A stretch of 64,000 bases of DNA from Paenibacillus sp. An7 (GCF_009870785.1 NZ_WTWX01000001.1:516065-580064), one strand, 5' to 3'. Positions 29,360 through 40,558 are shown, numbered from the stretch's first letter. Numbers and translations are program-made. Notes: generated by a model from the sequence alone, not told the origin.

Positions 29360-30340
29360 TTAAAATTCGAGTACTTTGTTCACAGCTGCAATGATGCGAT
29401 TAGGTGTAGGAAGCCAAGCGTCTTCGATTTGCGCAAATGGATATACTGTATCTGGACCCGCAACACGAAGAACAGGAGCTTCCAAGTGTAGAATTGCTTT
29501 TTCATTGATTTGTGCAATGACTTCAGCAGCTACGCCAGAACTCTTCTGAGCTTCTTGAACCACGATTGCGCGGTTTGTTTTCTTAACAGATGCCAAGATT
29601 GTGTCGATATCGATTGGGCTGATTGTACGCAGATCGATAACTTCTACTTTAATACCTTTTGTTTTTTCCAGTTCTTCTGCAGCTTTCACTGAAGTATGAA
29701 CCATCATACCGTAGGTAATAATGGTTACATCAGAACCTTCGCGAACCACATTCGCTTTACCAAGCTCAACCACGTAATCTTCTTCAGGTACTTCAGCACG
29801 GAACGCATGGTATAGGTTCAAGTGTTCCATAAAGAATACAGGATCGTTATCACGAATAGATGCGATCAAAAGACCTTTTGCATCATAAGGGTTAGATGGG
29901 ACTACTACTTTAATACCCGGAGTTTGCGTAAGCAAACCTTCCAGAGAATCTGTATGAAGTTCAGCTGCTTTTACGCCGCCGCCAAAAGGTGTACGGAACA
30001 CGATTGGGGAGTTGTAACGACCGCCTGAACGGAAACGCATACGTGCAGCTTGAACCGCAATTTGGTCAAGTGCCTCAAAGATAAATCCTACAAATTGAAT
30101 TTCAGCAACAGGACGGAAACCTGTAACACCTAGACCTACTGCAAGACCGCCGATCGCAGACTCAGCAAGCGGTGTATCGAATACACGTTCTTCGCCAAAT
30201 TCTTTTTGAAGACCTTCCGTCGCACGGAATACACCGCCGACATTACCCACGTCTTCACCAAAAACCAGGACATTTGGGTCGCGTTTGAGCTCTACGCGCA
30301 TTGCATCGCGAATCGCTTCTTTCATGTTCATTTGTGCCAT
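29360..30340 (-). CDS. pdhB: Pyruvate dehydrogenase E1 beta subunit
   Basis: A 326-residue transketolase-like E1 beta with [20 protein letters not shown] at the start, [11 protein letters not shown] and the C-terminal domain around [13 protein letters not shown]. With PdhA it binds thiamine diphosphate and decarboxylates pyruvate. AAGGAGG precedes the ATG. It is separated from pdhA by 152 bases, wider than the other gaps of the operon, containing a small hairpin (30438-30454) without a T-run. Confidence 0.96.
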   Translation of the reverse strand: MAQMNMKEAIRDAMRVELKRDPNVLVFGEDVGNVGGVFRATEGLQKEFGEERVFDTPLAESAIGGLAVGLGVTGFRPVAEIQFVGFIFEALDQIAVQAARMRFRSGGRYNSPIVFRTPFGGGVKAAELHTDSLEGLLTQTPGIKVVVPSNPYDAKGLLIASIRDNDPVFFMEHLNLYHAFRAEVPEEDYVVELGKANVVREGSDVTIITYGMMVHTSVKAAEELEKTKGIKVEVIDLRTISPIDIDTILASVKKTNRAIVVQEAQKSSGVAAEVIAQINEKAILHLEAPVLRVAGPDTVYPFAQIEDAWLPTPNRIIAAVNKVLEF

Positions 30341-30492
30341 TGCTTTATTTCCTCCTTAAACATTTAACAGTTCCTATGACCACCCAGCGACCTTTGCCAG
30401 CTTGATATGTACAAGCAGTTACAAGGATCAGGGTTCAGCCACAAATTCTGTGGCAAACACTTTATTTTAAAAGCCTTTACCGAATTTCGAAA

Positions 30493-31605
<1,113 letters not shown>

Positions 31606-31615
31606 TTATAGAATT

Positions 31616-31645
31616 ATTATACACCTGTTTTGGTACATACGTCAA
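31616..31645 (-). promoter_or_regulatory. Sigma-A promoter of the pdh operon
   Basis: TTGACG (31645-31640), 18-base spacer, TATAAT (31621-31616) on the minus strand, giving a leader of about 50 bases before pdhA. Confidence 0.7.
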
Positions 31646-31816
31646 AGATAAACGTTGATTTTTTTAACTTTCGTCTTTTTTTGTTTGTATAACAGGTATT
31701 ATAAAATGGTATAACAGCTTCATGCTAATACCATTGCTTGTACAACGTACGCACATACTTTAATCTTAGCTTATTGTTTAGATGAATGCAAAAACAGATG
31801 AAAAAGGTGACAAATC

Positions 31817-32551
31817 ATGACGGATTCTCGCTATTTAAAAAGAACCATTTTAAAAGAAGAAATGTTCAGTTCATTTTTGAATGAAACACGTAATCTTCGT
31901 ATTTATCTCCCGCCTGGTTACAATGAATTATTAAGTTATCCGGTTGTTTACTGTCAGGATGGCGAAGAATTTTTTAACTTTGGCCGGATCGCGACAACGG
32001 CAAACCGCCTTATTCTCGATGAAGGCATCGAACCTTTTATTATTGTCGGCGTCGAAGTTAATGTGAAAGTTCGAACGCAGGAATATGCTCCTTTTGGCAA
32101 CCTGTTTGATAAGTACACTTCTGCTTTTGCAGAAGAGGTTATTCCGTTCATCGAAGCAAAATATCCGGTTCGCCACTCTAAAGACGAACGTATTCTGGCT
32201 GGCGATTCGCTGGGAGGAAGTGTATCGCTGCACTTGGCCTTGATGTATCCAGACCTGTTTAGCAAAGTCATCAGTATGTCTGGTGCTTTTTATGAAGAGT
32301 CGCAGGAAATCTATGCGGAGGCAAACGATTTATCCTGGATTGAAATTTGGATGATTGTGGGACTGCAAGAAAGAGATTTCGAAGCCGATACAGGTGTTTA
32401 TGATTTTGTAGATCTAAACCGAAAAACTCGTAAACTTTTAGAAGATCGAGGTGCTGCGGTAACTTACGCTGAAAAAGACGGTAAGCACCAATGGGGATTT
32501 TGGCAAAATGAATTGCCGGATGCATTGACCCACTTCCTAAATAAAGGTTGA
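31817..32551 (+). CDS. Esterase D-like alpha/beta hydrolase
   Basis: A 244-residue cytoplasmic alpha/beta hydrolase of the putative esterase family (PF00756). The nucleophile is Ser131 in LAGDSLGG, the histidine is His224 in KDGKHQWGFW, and an acidic residue lies between. It begins with a strand-rich N-terminus ending RIYLPPGYNELLSYPVVY. Relatives hydrolyse siderophore esters or small acyl esters; the substrate here is unknown. The gene stands alone and is followed by two hairpins. Confidence 0.85.
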   Translation: MTDSRYLKRTILKEEMFSSFLNETRNLRIYLPPGYNELLSYPVVYCQDGEEFFNFGRIATTANRLILDEGIEPFIIVGVEVNVKVRTQEYAPFGNLFDKYTSAFAEEVIPFIEAKYPVRHSKDERILAGDSLGGSVSLHLALMYPDLFSKVISMSGAFYEESQEIYAEANDLSWIEIWMIVGLQERDFEADTGVYDFVDLNRKTRKLLEDRGAAVTYAEKDGKHQWGFWQNELPDALTHFLNKG

Positions 32552-32571
32552 TTACAGGTATAACAACCCAT

Positions 32572-32605
32572 ACAAGTCTAATGATATCGCTTTCATTAGA
32601 CTTGT
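32572..32605. other. Perfect 13-bp hairpin downstream of the esterase
   Basis: ACAAGTCTAATGA (32572-32584) pairs with TCATTAGACTTGT (32593-32605) around an 8-base loop. No T-run follows; it may stabilise the 3' end of the esterase mRNA. Confidence 0.6.
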
Positions 32606-32611
32606 GATATT

Positions 32612-32636
32612 AGCCGGCTCACAGAGCCGGCTTTTT
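32612..32636 (+). terminator. Terminator of the esterase gene
   Basis: AGCCGGCT occurs twice (32612-32619, 32625-32632) around CACAG, forming a GC-rich hairpin, followed by TTTTTCTT on the plus strand. Confidence 0.85.
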
Positions 32637-32640
32637 CTTG

Positions 32641-33102
32641 CTACTTTTCTTCTATTATTTGTTTCAACAATACTTCTGTCCCAAGATCAATAAGTCGGTA
32701 CACTTCATCAAAATTGCCCGTGTAATAAGGATCTGGTACTTCTCTAACCTGCTCATCAGGAAGCAAATCCATAAACTTAATAATTTTGGCGTGTTCCGCA
32801 CCTCGTAGTTTGCGAAGATTAAGTTCATTTGAATCATCCATGCAAATAATATAATCAAATGTGCTGAAGTCTTCTTCTCCTACTTGTCTTGCGGTTATCC
32901 CTTCATACTTAATTCCTTTGGAAGTGAGTATGGAACTTGTTCCTTCGTGAGGAGGTTTGCCGATATGCCAATCCCCTGTACCTGCAGAATCCACTGCTAT
33001 TTCACCGTCCAGCTGACGAGCCGCGATTTTATGCCGCAGTACCGCCTCCGCCATCGGCGATCTGCATATGTTACCTAAACAGACAAACAATACGTGTATC
33101 AT
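32641..33102 (-). CDS. Low-molecular-weight protein-tyrosine phosphatase
   Basis: A 153-residue phosphatase with the P-loop CLGNICRS (Cys8, Arg14, Ser15) at the N-terminus and the general-acid Asp124 in VPDPYYTG, both exactly placed for the family. It dephosphorylates phosphotyrosine, or phosphoarginine if it is YwlE-like; Ile12 in the loop does not settle this for me. It follows the TRIC-like gene by 15 bases and probably shares its transcript. Confidence 0.92.
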   Translation of the reverse strand: MIHVLFVCLGNICRSPMAEAVLRHKIAARQLDGEIAVDSAGTGDWHIGKPPHEGTSSILTSKGIKYEGITARQVGEEDFSTFDYIICMDDSNELNLRKLRGAEHAKIIKFMDLLPDEQVREVPDPYYTGNFDEVYRLIDLGTEVLLKQIIEEK

Positions 33103-33117
33103 ATCTCTCTCCTATCC

Positions 33118-33777
33118 TTACAAACTTTTCGTTTGATGGTTGTTAACACCAGCCTCTAATATCACTTCTTCACTTGGTCTTAGAGATCTTCTAGGCAACT
33201 TCCATTTATAATGCACAGATAGCATTCTCAGCATAACAACTACTGTAAAAAGAATCAGCTGACTTGTTGTACTGTTCGTCATACCGAGTCCAATAAGAAG
33301 TCCTGCCATGATTGCCCACACCGCATAAATTTCATCCCTTAAGACCATCGGTTTCCGTCCTGCGAGCAAATCTCTAATAATACCACCGCCAATACCAGTG
33401 AGAACCCCTGCTACGATAACCGCGCTGATCGGGTGGTTCATATTTGTAGCATAAAGCGCACCCTGAATAGCAAACGCAGATAACCCAATGGCATCAAAAA
33501 ACATCTCTGTTTTTTTCCAATGTCCAATCCATGGCATAGGCAGTATAAAGGCAATCGCAATAGAAATAAGTGCAAGCATAATTAAGGTGCCCTGACTCCA
33601 GAGCGTTGTAACAGGAACTCCGATAAGAACGTTCCGGATTACACCCCCGCCAAAAGCCGTTACCAATCCGAGTACCACAATGCCTAAGATATCGTAATCT
33701 TCCTCCATAGCAACAAAAGCTCCCGACATTGCAAATGCAATTGTTCCTATAATACTGAATACTTCAAAAACACTCAT
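33118..33777 (-). CDS. TRIC/UPF0126 family membrane protein
   Basis: About 219 residues with six or seven membrane segments in two related three-helix halves, each carrying the GGG-x-IR motif (GGGVIRNVLIG and GGGIIRDLLAG). This is the UPF0126 family, structurally related to TRIC cation channels. ATG 33777 (MSVFEVFSIIGTIAFAMSG) matches the family start; the frame is open to GTG 33801 and a GTG at 33783 is also possible, and no ribosome binding site decides it cleanly. The C-terminus is polar and basic. It is probably co-transcribed with the phosphatase gene. Confidence 0.85.
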   Translation of the reverse strand: MSVFEVFSIIGTIAFAMSGAFVAMEEDYDILGIVVLGLVTAFGGGVIRNVLIGVPVTTLWSQGTLIMLALISIAIAFILPMPWIGHWKKTEMFFDAIGLSAFAIQGALYATNMNHPISAVIVAGVLTGIGGGIIRDLLAGRKPMVLRDEIYAVWAIMAGLLIGLGMTNSTTSQLILFTVVVMLRMLSVHYKWKLPRRSLRPSEEVILEAGVNNHQTKSL

Positions 33778-33922
33778 ATCCACTGCGGCTTCTAACCTCA
33801 CCTTATCGTCATTTTATTAACACACTTTTTACATTGTAGAAGACTTTTGGCAGATTGTGCAACAAGAAAATGTCCTTTATACTCAAGAATAGTAATGAAC
33901 TCACATTCAAGAAGGTGTCAGA

Positions 33923-34567
33923 ATGACTATAGGAAGAGTAATTATTTTTACGGGAGGCTCACTCGAAGAAAGGGATATCAAAGAAATACAGCCGGGAGAT
34001 ACTGTTATTGGTGCTGATTATGGGGCATGGTTCCTCGTTCAGCATGGAATTTCACCGGAACTCTCCGCAGGAGACTTTGATTCGGTAACAGAAGAGCAGC
34101 TTCGTAAAATACAGCAGAGCAGCAAACAATTTGTTAGTTGTGACCCGATTAACAAAAATTTATCGGATACTGAATTGGCTTTAGAATATGCAATACAAAT
34201 GGAGCCTCGAGAAATTATTATTTTTGGCGCAATCGGAACAAGACTGGACCATACACTTGCTAATATTCAGATTTTGTCTAAAGTGTTGAAGCGCGGCATT
34301 TCGTGTTCAATCTGGAATCGACATAATCGTATAACCATAACAGATTCGGTACATGTCGTTTCGCGAAATGATTTTCCTTATGTATCACTTATCCCTCTGT
34401 CAAATGAGGTTACCGGAATAACACTTGAAGGATTTATGTACCCACTTCATGATGCTGTACTCTCTATTGGTGAATCTCTAGGGATCAGTAATCGATTGCT
34501 GCAAGAAACAGGAACTATAACCCTGAAAGAAGGATTACTCTTAGTTATTCAAAGTAAAGATGAGTAA
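33923..34567 (+). CDS. thiN: Thiamine pyrophosphokinase
   Basis: A 214-residue TPK with the active-site segments VIGADYGAWFLVQHGI, SAGDFDSVTEEQL, LSDTELALEYA and FGAIGTRLDHTLANI, and the C-terminal thiamine-binding beta domain (VSLIPLSNEVTGITLEGFMYPL). It converts thiamine and ATP to thiamine diphosphate. It lies opposite the thi operon and ends at a shared bidirectional terminator, which puts salvage and synthesis of the cofactor side by side, although it is not under the TPP riboswitch. Confidence 0.92.
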   Translation: MTIGRVIIFTGGSLEERDIKEIQPGDTVIGADYGAWFLVQHGISPELSAGDFDSVTEEQLRKIQQSSKQFVSCDPINKNLSDTELALEYAIQMEPREIIIFGAIGTRLDHTLANIQILSKVLKRGISCSIWNRHNRITITDSVHVVSRNDFPYVSLIPLSNEVTGITLEGFMYPLHDAVLSIGESLGISNRLLQETGTITLKEGLLLVIQSKDE

Positions 34568-34595
34568 TGACAGATAATTCACTCTTCACTTGTAA

Positions 34596-34637
34596 AAAAA
34601 ATGAAACCATTCACTGAACTGTGAATGGTTTTTTTAA
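34596..34637. terminator. Bidirectional terminator between thiN and thiF
   Basis: A perfect 11-bp stem (34604-34614 with 34621-34631, 6-base loop) with A-run before and T-run after, effective on both strands. Confidence 0.9.
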
Positions 34638-34664
34638 TGAATGCTATATGCTAATTAATAAGAA

Positions 34665-35741
34665 TCAGCCAAAATAACGATGATATAACGTTTTTGCTGC
34701 CGCTTTATCTTTTGTACCGTGCACGAGAACCCGCCCGTCTTTAAAAATAACCATTCGCTGCGCATCCATCTGAAAAGAAATCAGGAAAGGGTTCCTCTCT
34801 ACCTTACCTTGGTTCAATCTTCGAAGCCGCTCTGCAACCTGCTCCAAATCCCAATCTAATTTACGAGCAGGCCGTATTTGTACCGTATCCCGTCCGCACA
34901 ATACCTCAGACCTGTCGTGATTAACAGCATTTAAATAAGGATACGTGCGATCCGTTCCGCAAGAAAGACACGTAGGATTTTTAGCTCGATCTACACCAAT
35001 CGATGTATATTCATTGCGCCACATATCAAAAGATAACAACTTTTTACGCATTGCATCATCATTTCCACTCAGCCACTTAAAGGCTTCCATTGTCTGATTC
35101 GCCGTTACCATCTGTACCGTCTGCGGTAAGATTCCAGCAGTATCACATGTATCCCCGCCAAGCGGAACTTCTCCCAGAAGACAATTCAGACACGGAGTCC
35201 TACCGGGAATAAAGGTATAGGTAATTCCGTAACTGCCAACACAGCCTCCATAAATCCATGGAGTATCATATTTTACAGCCAGGTCGTTAATAATGAGTCT
35301 TGTATCAAAATTATCAGTCGCATCCATAACTAAGTCTGCAGCTTCGATCAATTCATCTAGTTCATCAATCCCTGCATCCATAACATGAATATCAATGGTA
35401 ATTTCAGAGTTAATAGCCTGCAGCCGTTTCTTCGCGGCCACCGCTTTTGGAAGTCGCTGCTTCACATCATCTTCATTATACAGCTGCTGTCTTTGCAGAT
35501 TAGACCACTCTACATAATCGCGGTCCACGATCGTAAGGTGACCTACGCCGCCTCTTGCCAGCGTTTCAGCGATTCCTGTGCCTAGTGCACCCGCACCGAT
35601 AATAAGCACATGGCTGTCCATTAATTTTTTCTGACCCAGGACTCCAAATGGAGCAAAAAGCTCCTGTCTTGAGTATCTTTCTTGATTCATACCTTCTATA
35701 TTTTCTTCGTTTTTATGAGTAGAAGAAACTTCTTTGTTCAA
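34665..35741 (-). CDS. thiF: ThiF/MoeB-type ThiS adenylyltransferase
   Basis: A 358-residue E1-like enzyme. [12 protein letters not shown] precedes the nucleotide site [12 protein letters not shown] (46-56), and [27 protein letters not shown] and two CxxC pairs for zinc (CLNC, CLSC) follow. A C-terminal extension of about 90 residues follows the zinc region. It adenylates the C-terminus of ThiS for sulfur transfer. The frame opens with TTG 35741 overlapping the thiG stop (TTGA); ATG 35690 (MNQERYSRQ) is an alternative start but has its box too close. Last gene of the thi operon. Confidence 0.9.
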   Translation of the reverse strand: MNKEVSSTHKNEENIEGMNQERYSRQELFAPFGVLGQKKLMDSHVLIIGAGALGTGIAETLARGGVGHLTIVDRDYVEWSNLQRQQLYNEDDVKQRLPKAVAAKKRLQAINSEITIDIHVMDAGIDELDELIEAADLVMDATDNFDTRLIINDLAVKYDTPWIYGGCVGSYGITYTFIPGRTPCLNCLLGEVPLGGDTCDTAGILPQTVQMVTANQTMEAFKWLSGNDDAMRKKLLSFDMWRNEYTSIGVDRAKNPTCLSCGTDRTYPYLNAVNHDRSEVLCGRDTVQIRPARKLDWDLEQVAERLRRLNQGKVERNPFLISFQMDAQRMVIFKDGRVLVHGTKDKAAAKTLYHRYFG

Positions 35742-36508
35742 TTCTCAAACATCCCTTCCAGCGGACTGCTTGCTGCAGCATACCGTTTTACGGGAATCAT
35801 CCCGGACTCGTAAGCTTTCCTTCCTGCCCAGACTGCATATTTCATCGCTTCTGCCATCAGGACCGGATTGCCTGTGCCAGATACAGCTGAATTTAGAAGC
35901 ACTGCATCCGCACCTAGTTCCATAGCATACGCCGCATCGCGAGGTGAACGTATTCCTGCGTCAATGATAACAGGGACAGCCGCTTGTTCTATAATGAATT
36001 CAAGTGCTCTTGGGTTATTAATGCCTTGTCCAGAACCTATAGGTGACGCTCCAGGCATAAGTGCATGGACACCCATCATACCAAGTCTTTTGGCAAGAAT
36101 GACATCATCCGATATATAGGGAAGGACGATAAATCCTTCCTCAAGCAAGATTTCGCATGCTTTTACCGTTTCTAATGGGTCTGGAAGCAGTGTTCGTTCA
36201 TCCGGAGTGACTTCCACCTTTATCATATCACATAGACCTGAAGCTTTCGCGAGCCTTGCAATTCGTACAGCTTCCTCGGCGGTTTTTGCCCCGGCTGTAT
36301 TAGGCAATAATGTATACTTCGTGAGATCAAGCTGGTCTAGAAAATGAGCTTCGTTTTTCTTATCCAAATTAAGCCTGCGCACTGCAAACGTAAGAATCTC
36401 TGTTTCTGAAACTTCTACCGCCTTCCCTTGTACATCCAGATTCTCAAATTTACCTGTTCCGAGCAATAGCCGAGATTGAAAATTATATTTACCTATCGTT
36501 AACATCAT
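35738..36508 (-). CDS. thiG: Thiazole synthase
   Basis: A 256-residue TIM-barrel thiazole synthase with [10 protein letters not shown], the Schiff-base lysine Lys97 in [23 protein letters not shown] and the phosphate-binding [12 protein letters not shown] and [11 protein letters not shown] segments. It builds thiazole phosphate from deoxyxylulose phosphate, dehydroglycine (from ThiO) and sulfur carried by ThiS. It is coupled to thiS (start at its stop) and to thiF (overlap). Confidence 0.97.
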   Translation of the reverse strand: MMLTIGKYNFQSRLLLGTGKFENLDVQGKAVEVSETEILTFAVRRLNLDKKNEAHFLDQLDLTKYTLLPNTAGAKTAEEAVRIARLAKASGLCDMIKVEVTPDERTLLPDPLETVKACEILLEEGFIVLPYISDDVILAKRLGMMGVHALMPGASPIGSGQGINNPRALEFIIEQAAVPVIIDAGIRSPRDAAYAMELGADAVLLNSAVSGTGNPVLMAEAMKYAVWAGRKAYESGMIPVKRYAAASSPLEGMFEN

Positions 36509-36711
36509 TATCCCCCTCCTACGAAATGTACAATTTCGATATGATCTCCATCTTTTAACAATGTGCTAATATGCATATCTTTCGTCAAAATCTGTTCGTT
36601 ACATTCAATGACAACAGTCTTTACACCAAGGTCTAGTGACTCCAGTAAATCTTTGACACTTAATTGATCCTCTTCTATATGCATGTGTTGTCCATTTACT
36701 CTTAACAACAA
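36508..36711 (-). CDS. thiS: Sulfur carrier protein ThiS
   Basis: A 67-residue ubiquitin-like protein ending in VHFVGGG, the glycine tail that is adenylated by ThiF and thiocarboxylated. Its start overlaps the end of thiO by 10 bases and it ends at the thiG start. Confidence 0.96.
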   Translation of the reverse strand: MLLRVNGQHMHIEEDQLSVKDLLESLDLGVKTVVIECNEQILTKDMHISTLLKDGDHIEIVHFVGGG

Positions 36712-37871
36712 TACATTCCCCTCCTCTCCTTTATAATCCGGCTTGCTGAAAAGGACCTAATACCGATCTCATCTTCCGTTTCTCCCGATAACAAGCGGCT
36801 CATCGTCTCTCCTGTGACTGCACTATGTAAGACCCCATTGCGATAATGACCTACAGCAAGATACAAGCCTTGAACTTCAGAATAAGCACCAATGTAAGGT
36901 AATCCATCTACGGTTTGTGGTCTAAGACCTGCCCATGTACGAATAAAAGAGGCTTCACCTATGCCAGGAACCAAGCCTGCTGCTCTATGTAAAAGGGTAT
37001 TCAGTCCAGAGGCACTTACCTTATGATCATTCCCGTAGGGAATACTCGTCGCACCGATCCAAATTTCCTGATTTGGTTTTGGAACAATGTAAACATCAGG
37101 CGTATAGATCGTGTAACGTAAGGTTTCACTATTCGTTGACAGCATTGATAGAGCTACCATTTCGCCTTTAACAGGATAGGTATTCAGCTGAATACCTATC
37201 GACCTTAAGATTGCATCACTGCCAAGTCCTGCCGCAATCACTACTTTATCTGCTGTATAAGTGCCTTGATTTGTCTCTGCTCCGGTAACACGGCCATTTT
37301 CGAGTAACAGCCTTGTAACGGAGCAGTGATCGATAAAAGCAGCTCCATTTTTCTGAGCACCTTTGATATAGGCTTTGGTTAGCTCGGCTGGTAACAGTTG
37401 AAGTTCTTTTGGATAAAATAAAGCACCTTCTGCATTCCGAGTGATACAGGGGATTTCAGCTTGAAGTTTGCTCTTGTTCCACCAGTGTTTCTGCTTTGCC
37501 CGCTCTATGGTTTCTGAGAATTCTTCTTCAGGTTTCCTATCCTTTATAAAGGGGACAACAAAGCCTGAGTCATTCATACCTACGTTAATTTCACTGTGCA
37601 GCTTCAATTCATCAATCAATGGTCCCATAAGCTGCTGGCTGCGCTGAGCCCATCTCCTAAGCTCCTCTGATGAAAAATGCTCAAGCCCGGCTGCAAGCAT
37701 ACCCGCCGCATGACCAGAAGCGCCATTTGCCTGATGCACACCTTCGAGCTGGGTTACCTCCATTCCATCACATGACAGATAGTAGGCTATAGCAGATCCG
37801 ATGACACCGCCTCCGATAACAAGCACTTCCGAATTTCGTTTACTTTCTTTATCCACTCTTTTCACAGGCAT
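36702..37871 (-). CDS. thiO: Glycine oxidase
   Basis: A 389-residue FAD-dependent D-amino-acid oxidase family enzyme with the FAD site VIGGGVIGSAIAYYL, the GASGHAAGML segment, VVIAAGLGSD, TWAGLRPQTVDGLPYIG and LAVGHYRNGVLHSAVTG. It oxidises glycine to iminoacetate for the thiazole ring. It lies 18 bases after tenI and overlaps thiS. Confidence 0.94.
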   Translation of the reverse strand: MPVKRVDKESKRNSEVLVIGGGVIGSAIAYYLSCDGMEVTQLEGVHQANGASGHAAGMLAAGLEHFSSEELRRWAQRSQQLMGPLIDELKLHSEINVGMNDSGFVVPFIKDRKPEEEFSETIERAKQKHWWNKSKLQAEIPCITRNAEGALFYPKELQLLPAELTKAYIKGAQKNGAAFIDHCSVTRLLLENGRVTGAETNQGTYTADKVVIAAGLGSDAILRSIGIQLNTYPVKGEMVALSMLSTNSETLRYTIYTPDVYIVPKPNQEIWIGATSIPYGNDHKVSASGLNTLLHRAAGLVPGIGEASFIRTWAGLRPQTVDGLPYIGAYSEVQGLYLAVGHYRNGVLHSAVTGETMSRLLSGETEDEIGIRSFSASRIIKERRGMYCC

Positions 37872-37889
37872 CTATTCACCCTCCATTCC

Positions 37890-38552
37890 CTACTCCTTGA
37901 TATCTCCATACTTAGCTAATTCTTTTCTAAACGCATAGACAGCATCCAGCGGATCATCTGAATGCAGTACTCCTGAGATTACGGCGATTCCACTTGCACC
38001 TGAGTGCATCAGTTCTTCGACTCGCGAGGGTGTAATTCCACCAATAGCAATAACAGGCAGGTTAACCACATCACAAATCTCTTGAAGGGAAGAAAGTGTT
38101 TTTGGGGGCATACCAGGTTTACTATGAGAAGGGTACATATGCCCGTAAAAAATATAATCTGCTCCCTGTTCTTCCGCGATCTTTGCTTCTTGTAAAGAAT
38201 GGACAGAAATGCCCCATCTTAAAGCTCGTATAGCTGTAACTGCATCCCCACTTTCTTCTCTGTAAAATGATGTTTTCAAAGGGAGACCTGCTTCTTGTAT
38301 TCCCATATGAAGAGCTCCTGTTTGGTATGTAAGTGCAAGTTTGGGTTGACGGTTAAGGGTCAACTTATTCGCAGGTATCTTTAGCTCTCGCAACCGAAGT
38401 ACGAGCTTCTCCATTTCTTCATAAGTACTTTCCTTCTTACGAAGATGTAATGAAGTTACATACGGCCAAATCTCCGGGAAACAGCTTCGTTCTAAGTCAT
38501 GATTCTTCAGTGGCGAGGAAATCACATGGAACTCTATCCATTTTTCAGGCAA
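37890..38552 (-). CDS. tenI: TenI-like thiazole tautomerase (ThiE family fold)
   Basis: A 220-residue TIM-barrel protein of the ThiE/TenI family. HLRKKE near residue 36, DYIFYGHMYPSHSKPGMPP with His138 and AIGGITPSRVEEL point to TenI, the thiazole phosphate tautomerase, rather than ThiE, whose pyrophosphate loop differs. The position ahead of thiO-thiS-thiG-thiF matches Bacillus subtilis tenI. It is the first gene behind the TPP riboswitch and terminator. Confidence 0.87.
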   Translation of the reverse strand: MPEKWIEFHVISSPLKNHDLERSCFPEIWPYVTSLHLRKKESTYEEMEKLVLRLRELKIPANKLTLNRQPKLALTYQTGALHMGIQEAGLPLKTSFYREESGDAVTAIRALRWGISVHSLQEAKIAEEQGADYIFYGHMYPSHSKPGMPPKTLSSLQEICDVVNLPVIAIGGITPSRVEELMHSGASGIAVISGVLHSDDPLDAVYAFRKELAKYGDIKE

Positions 38553-38663
38553 TTTGGTCCTCCTTCCACTTTCCCTATGAGCTCATATCCCAACGCTTTT
38601 TCATCTAGTAATTTACTACACGCATTTTGTATGAGGTTGCCATTACTGATAACATTTGCAGTG

Positions 38664-38697
38664 ACGCAAAAAAACCACTCCTCGTAAGGAGTGGTTT
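38664..38697 (-). terminator. Riboswitch-controlled terminator before tenI
   Basis: A perfect 11-bp stem (38697-38687 with 38682-38672, loop TACG on the minus strand) followed by a run of seven T. It lies between the TPP aptamer and tenI and is the likely off-switch. Confidence 0.88.
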
Positions 38698-38835
38698 GGT
38701 TAGGCGGAATTGAAAATGAGCATTTACTAAAGTGATATATAAAGCCAGAAGGAAGGAAAGTCCCTTCGCCTTTAACATCAACTTAGCCATATACTTTGTT
38801 CAATACATCATAACTCATACTAGCACAAGTCTGCT

Positions 38836-38928
38836 AGCCCACTTCCCTACGCTGGTTCTAACCAGATCAGGTTCAAAGGGTCCGGAAGTACATCCATCTC
38901 AGCCGGCAAGCGGCCCCCCTAGTGATTC
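38836..38928 (-). ncRNA. TPP riboswitch (THI element)
   Basis: On the minus strand the conserved blocks appear in order: ACTAGGGGGG (near 38924), GGCTGAGATGG, ACCCTTTGAACCTGATCTGG and the 3' box AGCGTAGGGAAGTGG. This is a full thi-box aptamer. It controls the tenI-thiO-thiS-thiG-thiF operon, with thiamine diphosphate favouring the downstream terminator. The 138 bases between aptamer and terminator stem are longer than usual. Confidence 0.97.
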
Positions 38929-39007
38929 GTCGATATAAAGTTATATTCAGGTACTCATTTTAACACAGATGAGAAAATATGTAAAAGAAAGACTCTTTAG
39001 CTTACAC

Positions 39008-40558
39008 TTAAGCTTTTTGAGACCATTCCTCCACATTCCAAGTCTTTGTTACCCAATCTTCATAGAAATCAGGTTCGTGGGATACGAGAATTACAGTCCC
39101 TTTGAATTCTTTGAGTGCACGTTTTAGCTCCTCTTTTGCCACAACGTCTAAGTGGTTCGTAGGCTCATCGAATAAAATCCAGTTCGTTTCACGCATCATT
39201 AATTTACACAGCCGAACTTTAGCCTGTTCTCCACCACTAAGCATATTTAGAGGTCTTGTGATGTGTTCATTTTTAAGACCGCAGCGAGCAAGATGAGCAC
39301 GCACTTCATGCTGGTTCAGATGAGAGAATTCATTCCACACATCATCGATCGGTGTGATTTTCTCAGGACGAACTTCTTGTTCAAAATAAGAAGGGAACAA
39401 AAAGTCTCCAAGGTAGGTTTTTCCGCTATATGCCGGAATTTTACCGAGAATGGTCTTTAGCAGGGTTGATTTACCTACACCATTACAGCCGACGATTGCA
39501 ATTTTATCTCCGCGCTCAATTGTCATCGTCATCTTAGGAAGAAGCGGACGGTCATATCCGATTTCAAAATCGATCCCTTCAAATACCGTTTTTCCGCTGG
39601 CTCTAGTTTCTTTAAATCCAAAAATCGGCTTCGCTGCTTCTTCAGGACGGTCAATGCGTTCAAGACGATCGAGCTGTTTCTCGCGGCTTTTTGCACGGCT
39701 TGATGTTGAATATCTTGCTTTGTTACGCTGAATAAAGTCTTCCTGTTTCTTAATAAACTCTTGCTGCTTCTCATAAGCTTCAATATGCTGGTTTTTGTTC
39801 ATATCCGCCATATCAAGAAATTTTTCGTAATTCGCTGTATACCGCGTAAGCTTCGCAAATTCCAAATGGTAGATTACATTAACAACCTTGTTCATAAATT
39901 CCGTATCATGAGAAATAAGCATGAATGCATATGGATAATCGTTCAAATAACGAGTAAGCCATTCAATATGCTCTACATCCAAGTAGTTAGTAGGCTCATC
40001 TAAGAGGAGAACATTCGGTTTCTCAAGGAGCAATTTTGCCAGCAGTACCTTCGTACGTTGTCCTCCGCTTAGTGCGGCTACATCCCGATCAAGTCCAATA
40101 GCAGATAAACCAAGTCCGTTCGCCATTTCTTCCACTTTTACATCAATGAGGTAGAAGTCTCCGATTTCCAGCTGCTCCTGGATTTCACCCATTTCCTCAA
40201 GCAATTGCTCAAGTTCCTCTGGCGAGGCATCACTCATTCGTTCCGTGATTTCCATCATTTCTTTTTCAAGTTCAAGCAAAGGTAAAAAGGCATCCTTCAA
40301 GACATCCCGAATTGTTTCTCCTGGAGTGAGTTTCGTATGTTGGTCGAGGTAACCGTAACGAACTTTTGGTGTCCACTCTACTTTTCCGCTGTCTTTCAGC
40401 AATTTACCCGTTAAAATATTCATGAGTGTCGATTTGCCGACCCCATTCGCCCCTACAATCCCAACACGCTCTCCTGCAAGCAGGCGGAAGGAAACATTCT
40501 TAAATAATGTGCGATCTCCAAAATTGTGACTTACATTTTCAACAGTCAATAAACTCAT
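39008..40558 (-). CDS. ABC-F family ATPase (YkpA/YbiT-like)
   Basis: A 516-residue protein with two ABC domains and no membrane segments. Walker A motifs are GANGVGKST (about 36) and GCNGVGKST, and signatures are LSGGQRTKVLLAKLL and LSGGEQAKVRLCKLM. A charged interdomain linker (about 245-310, EKQQEFIKKQEDFIQRNKAR) is present. ABC-F proteins act on the ribosome (translation factors or antibiotic protection); the short arm and linker fit the housekeeping YbiT/YkpA group. It stands alone between the TPP riboswitch and the Tad-like cluster. Confidence 0.92.
   Translation of the reverse strand: MSLLTVENVSHNFGDRTLFKNVSFRLLAGERVGIVGANGVGKSTLMNILTGKLLKDSGKVEWTPKVRYGYLDQHTKLTPGETIRDVLKDAFLPLLELEKEMMEITERMSDASPEELEQLLEEMGEIQEQLEIGDFYLIDVKVEEMANGLGLSAIGLDRDVAALSGGQRTKVLLAKLLLEKPNVLLLDEPTNYLDVEHIEWLTRYLNDYPYAFMLISHDTEFMNKVVNVIYHLEFAKLTRYTANYEKFLDMADMNKNQHIEAYEKQQEFIKKQEDFIQRNKARYSTSSRAKSREKQLDRLERIDRPEEAAKPIFGFKETRASGKTVFEGIDFEIGYDRPLLPKMTMTIERGDKIAIVGCNGVGKSTLLKTILGKIPAYSGKTYLGDFLFPSYFEQEVRPEKITPIDDVWNEFSHLNQHEVRAHLARCGLKNEHITRPLNMLSGGEQAKVRLCKLMMRETNWILFDEPTNHLDVVAKEELKRALKEFKGTVILVSHEPDFYEDWVTKTWNVEEWSQKA

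Noticed and set aside
38605..38790. 61-residue leader ORF between TPP aptamer and tenI
   Set aside because: No ribosome binding site and it runs through the terminator stem; better explained as expression platform.
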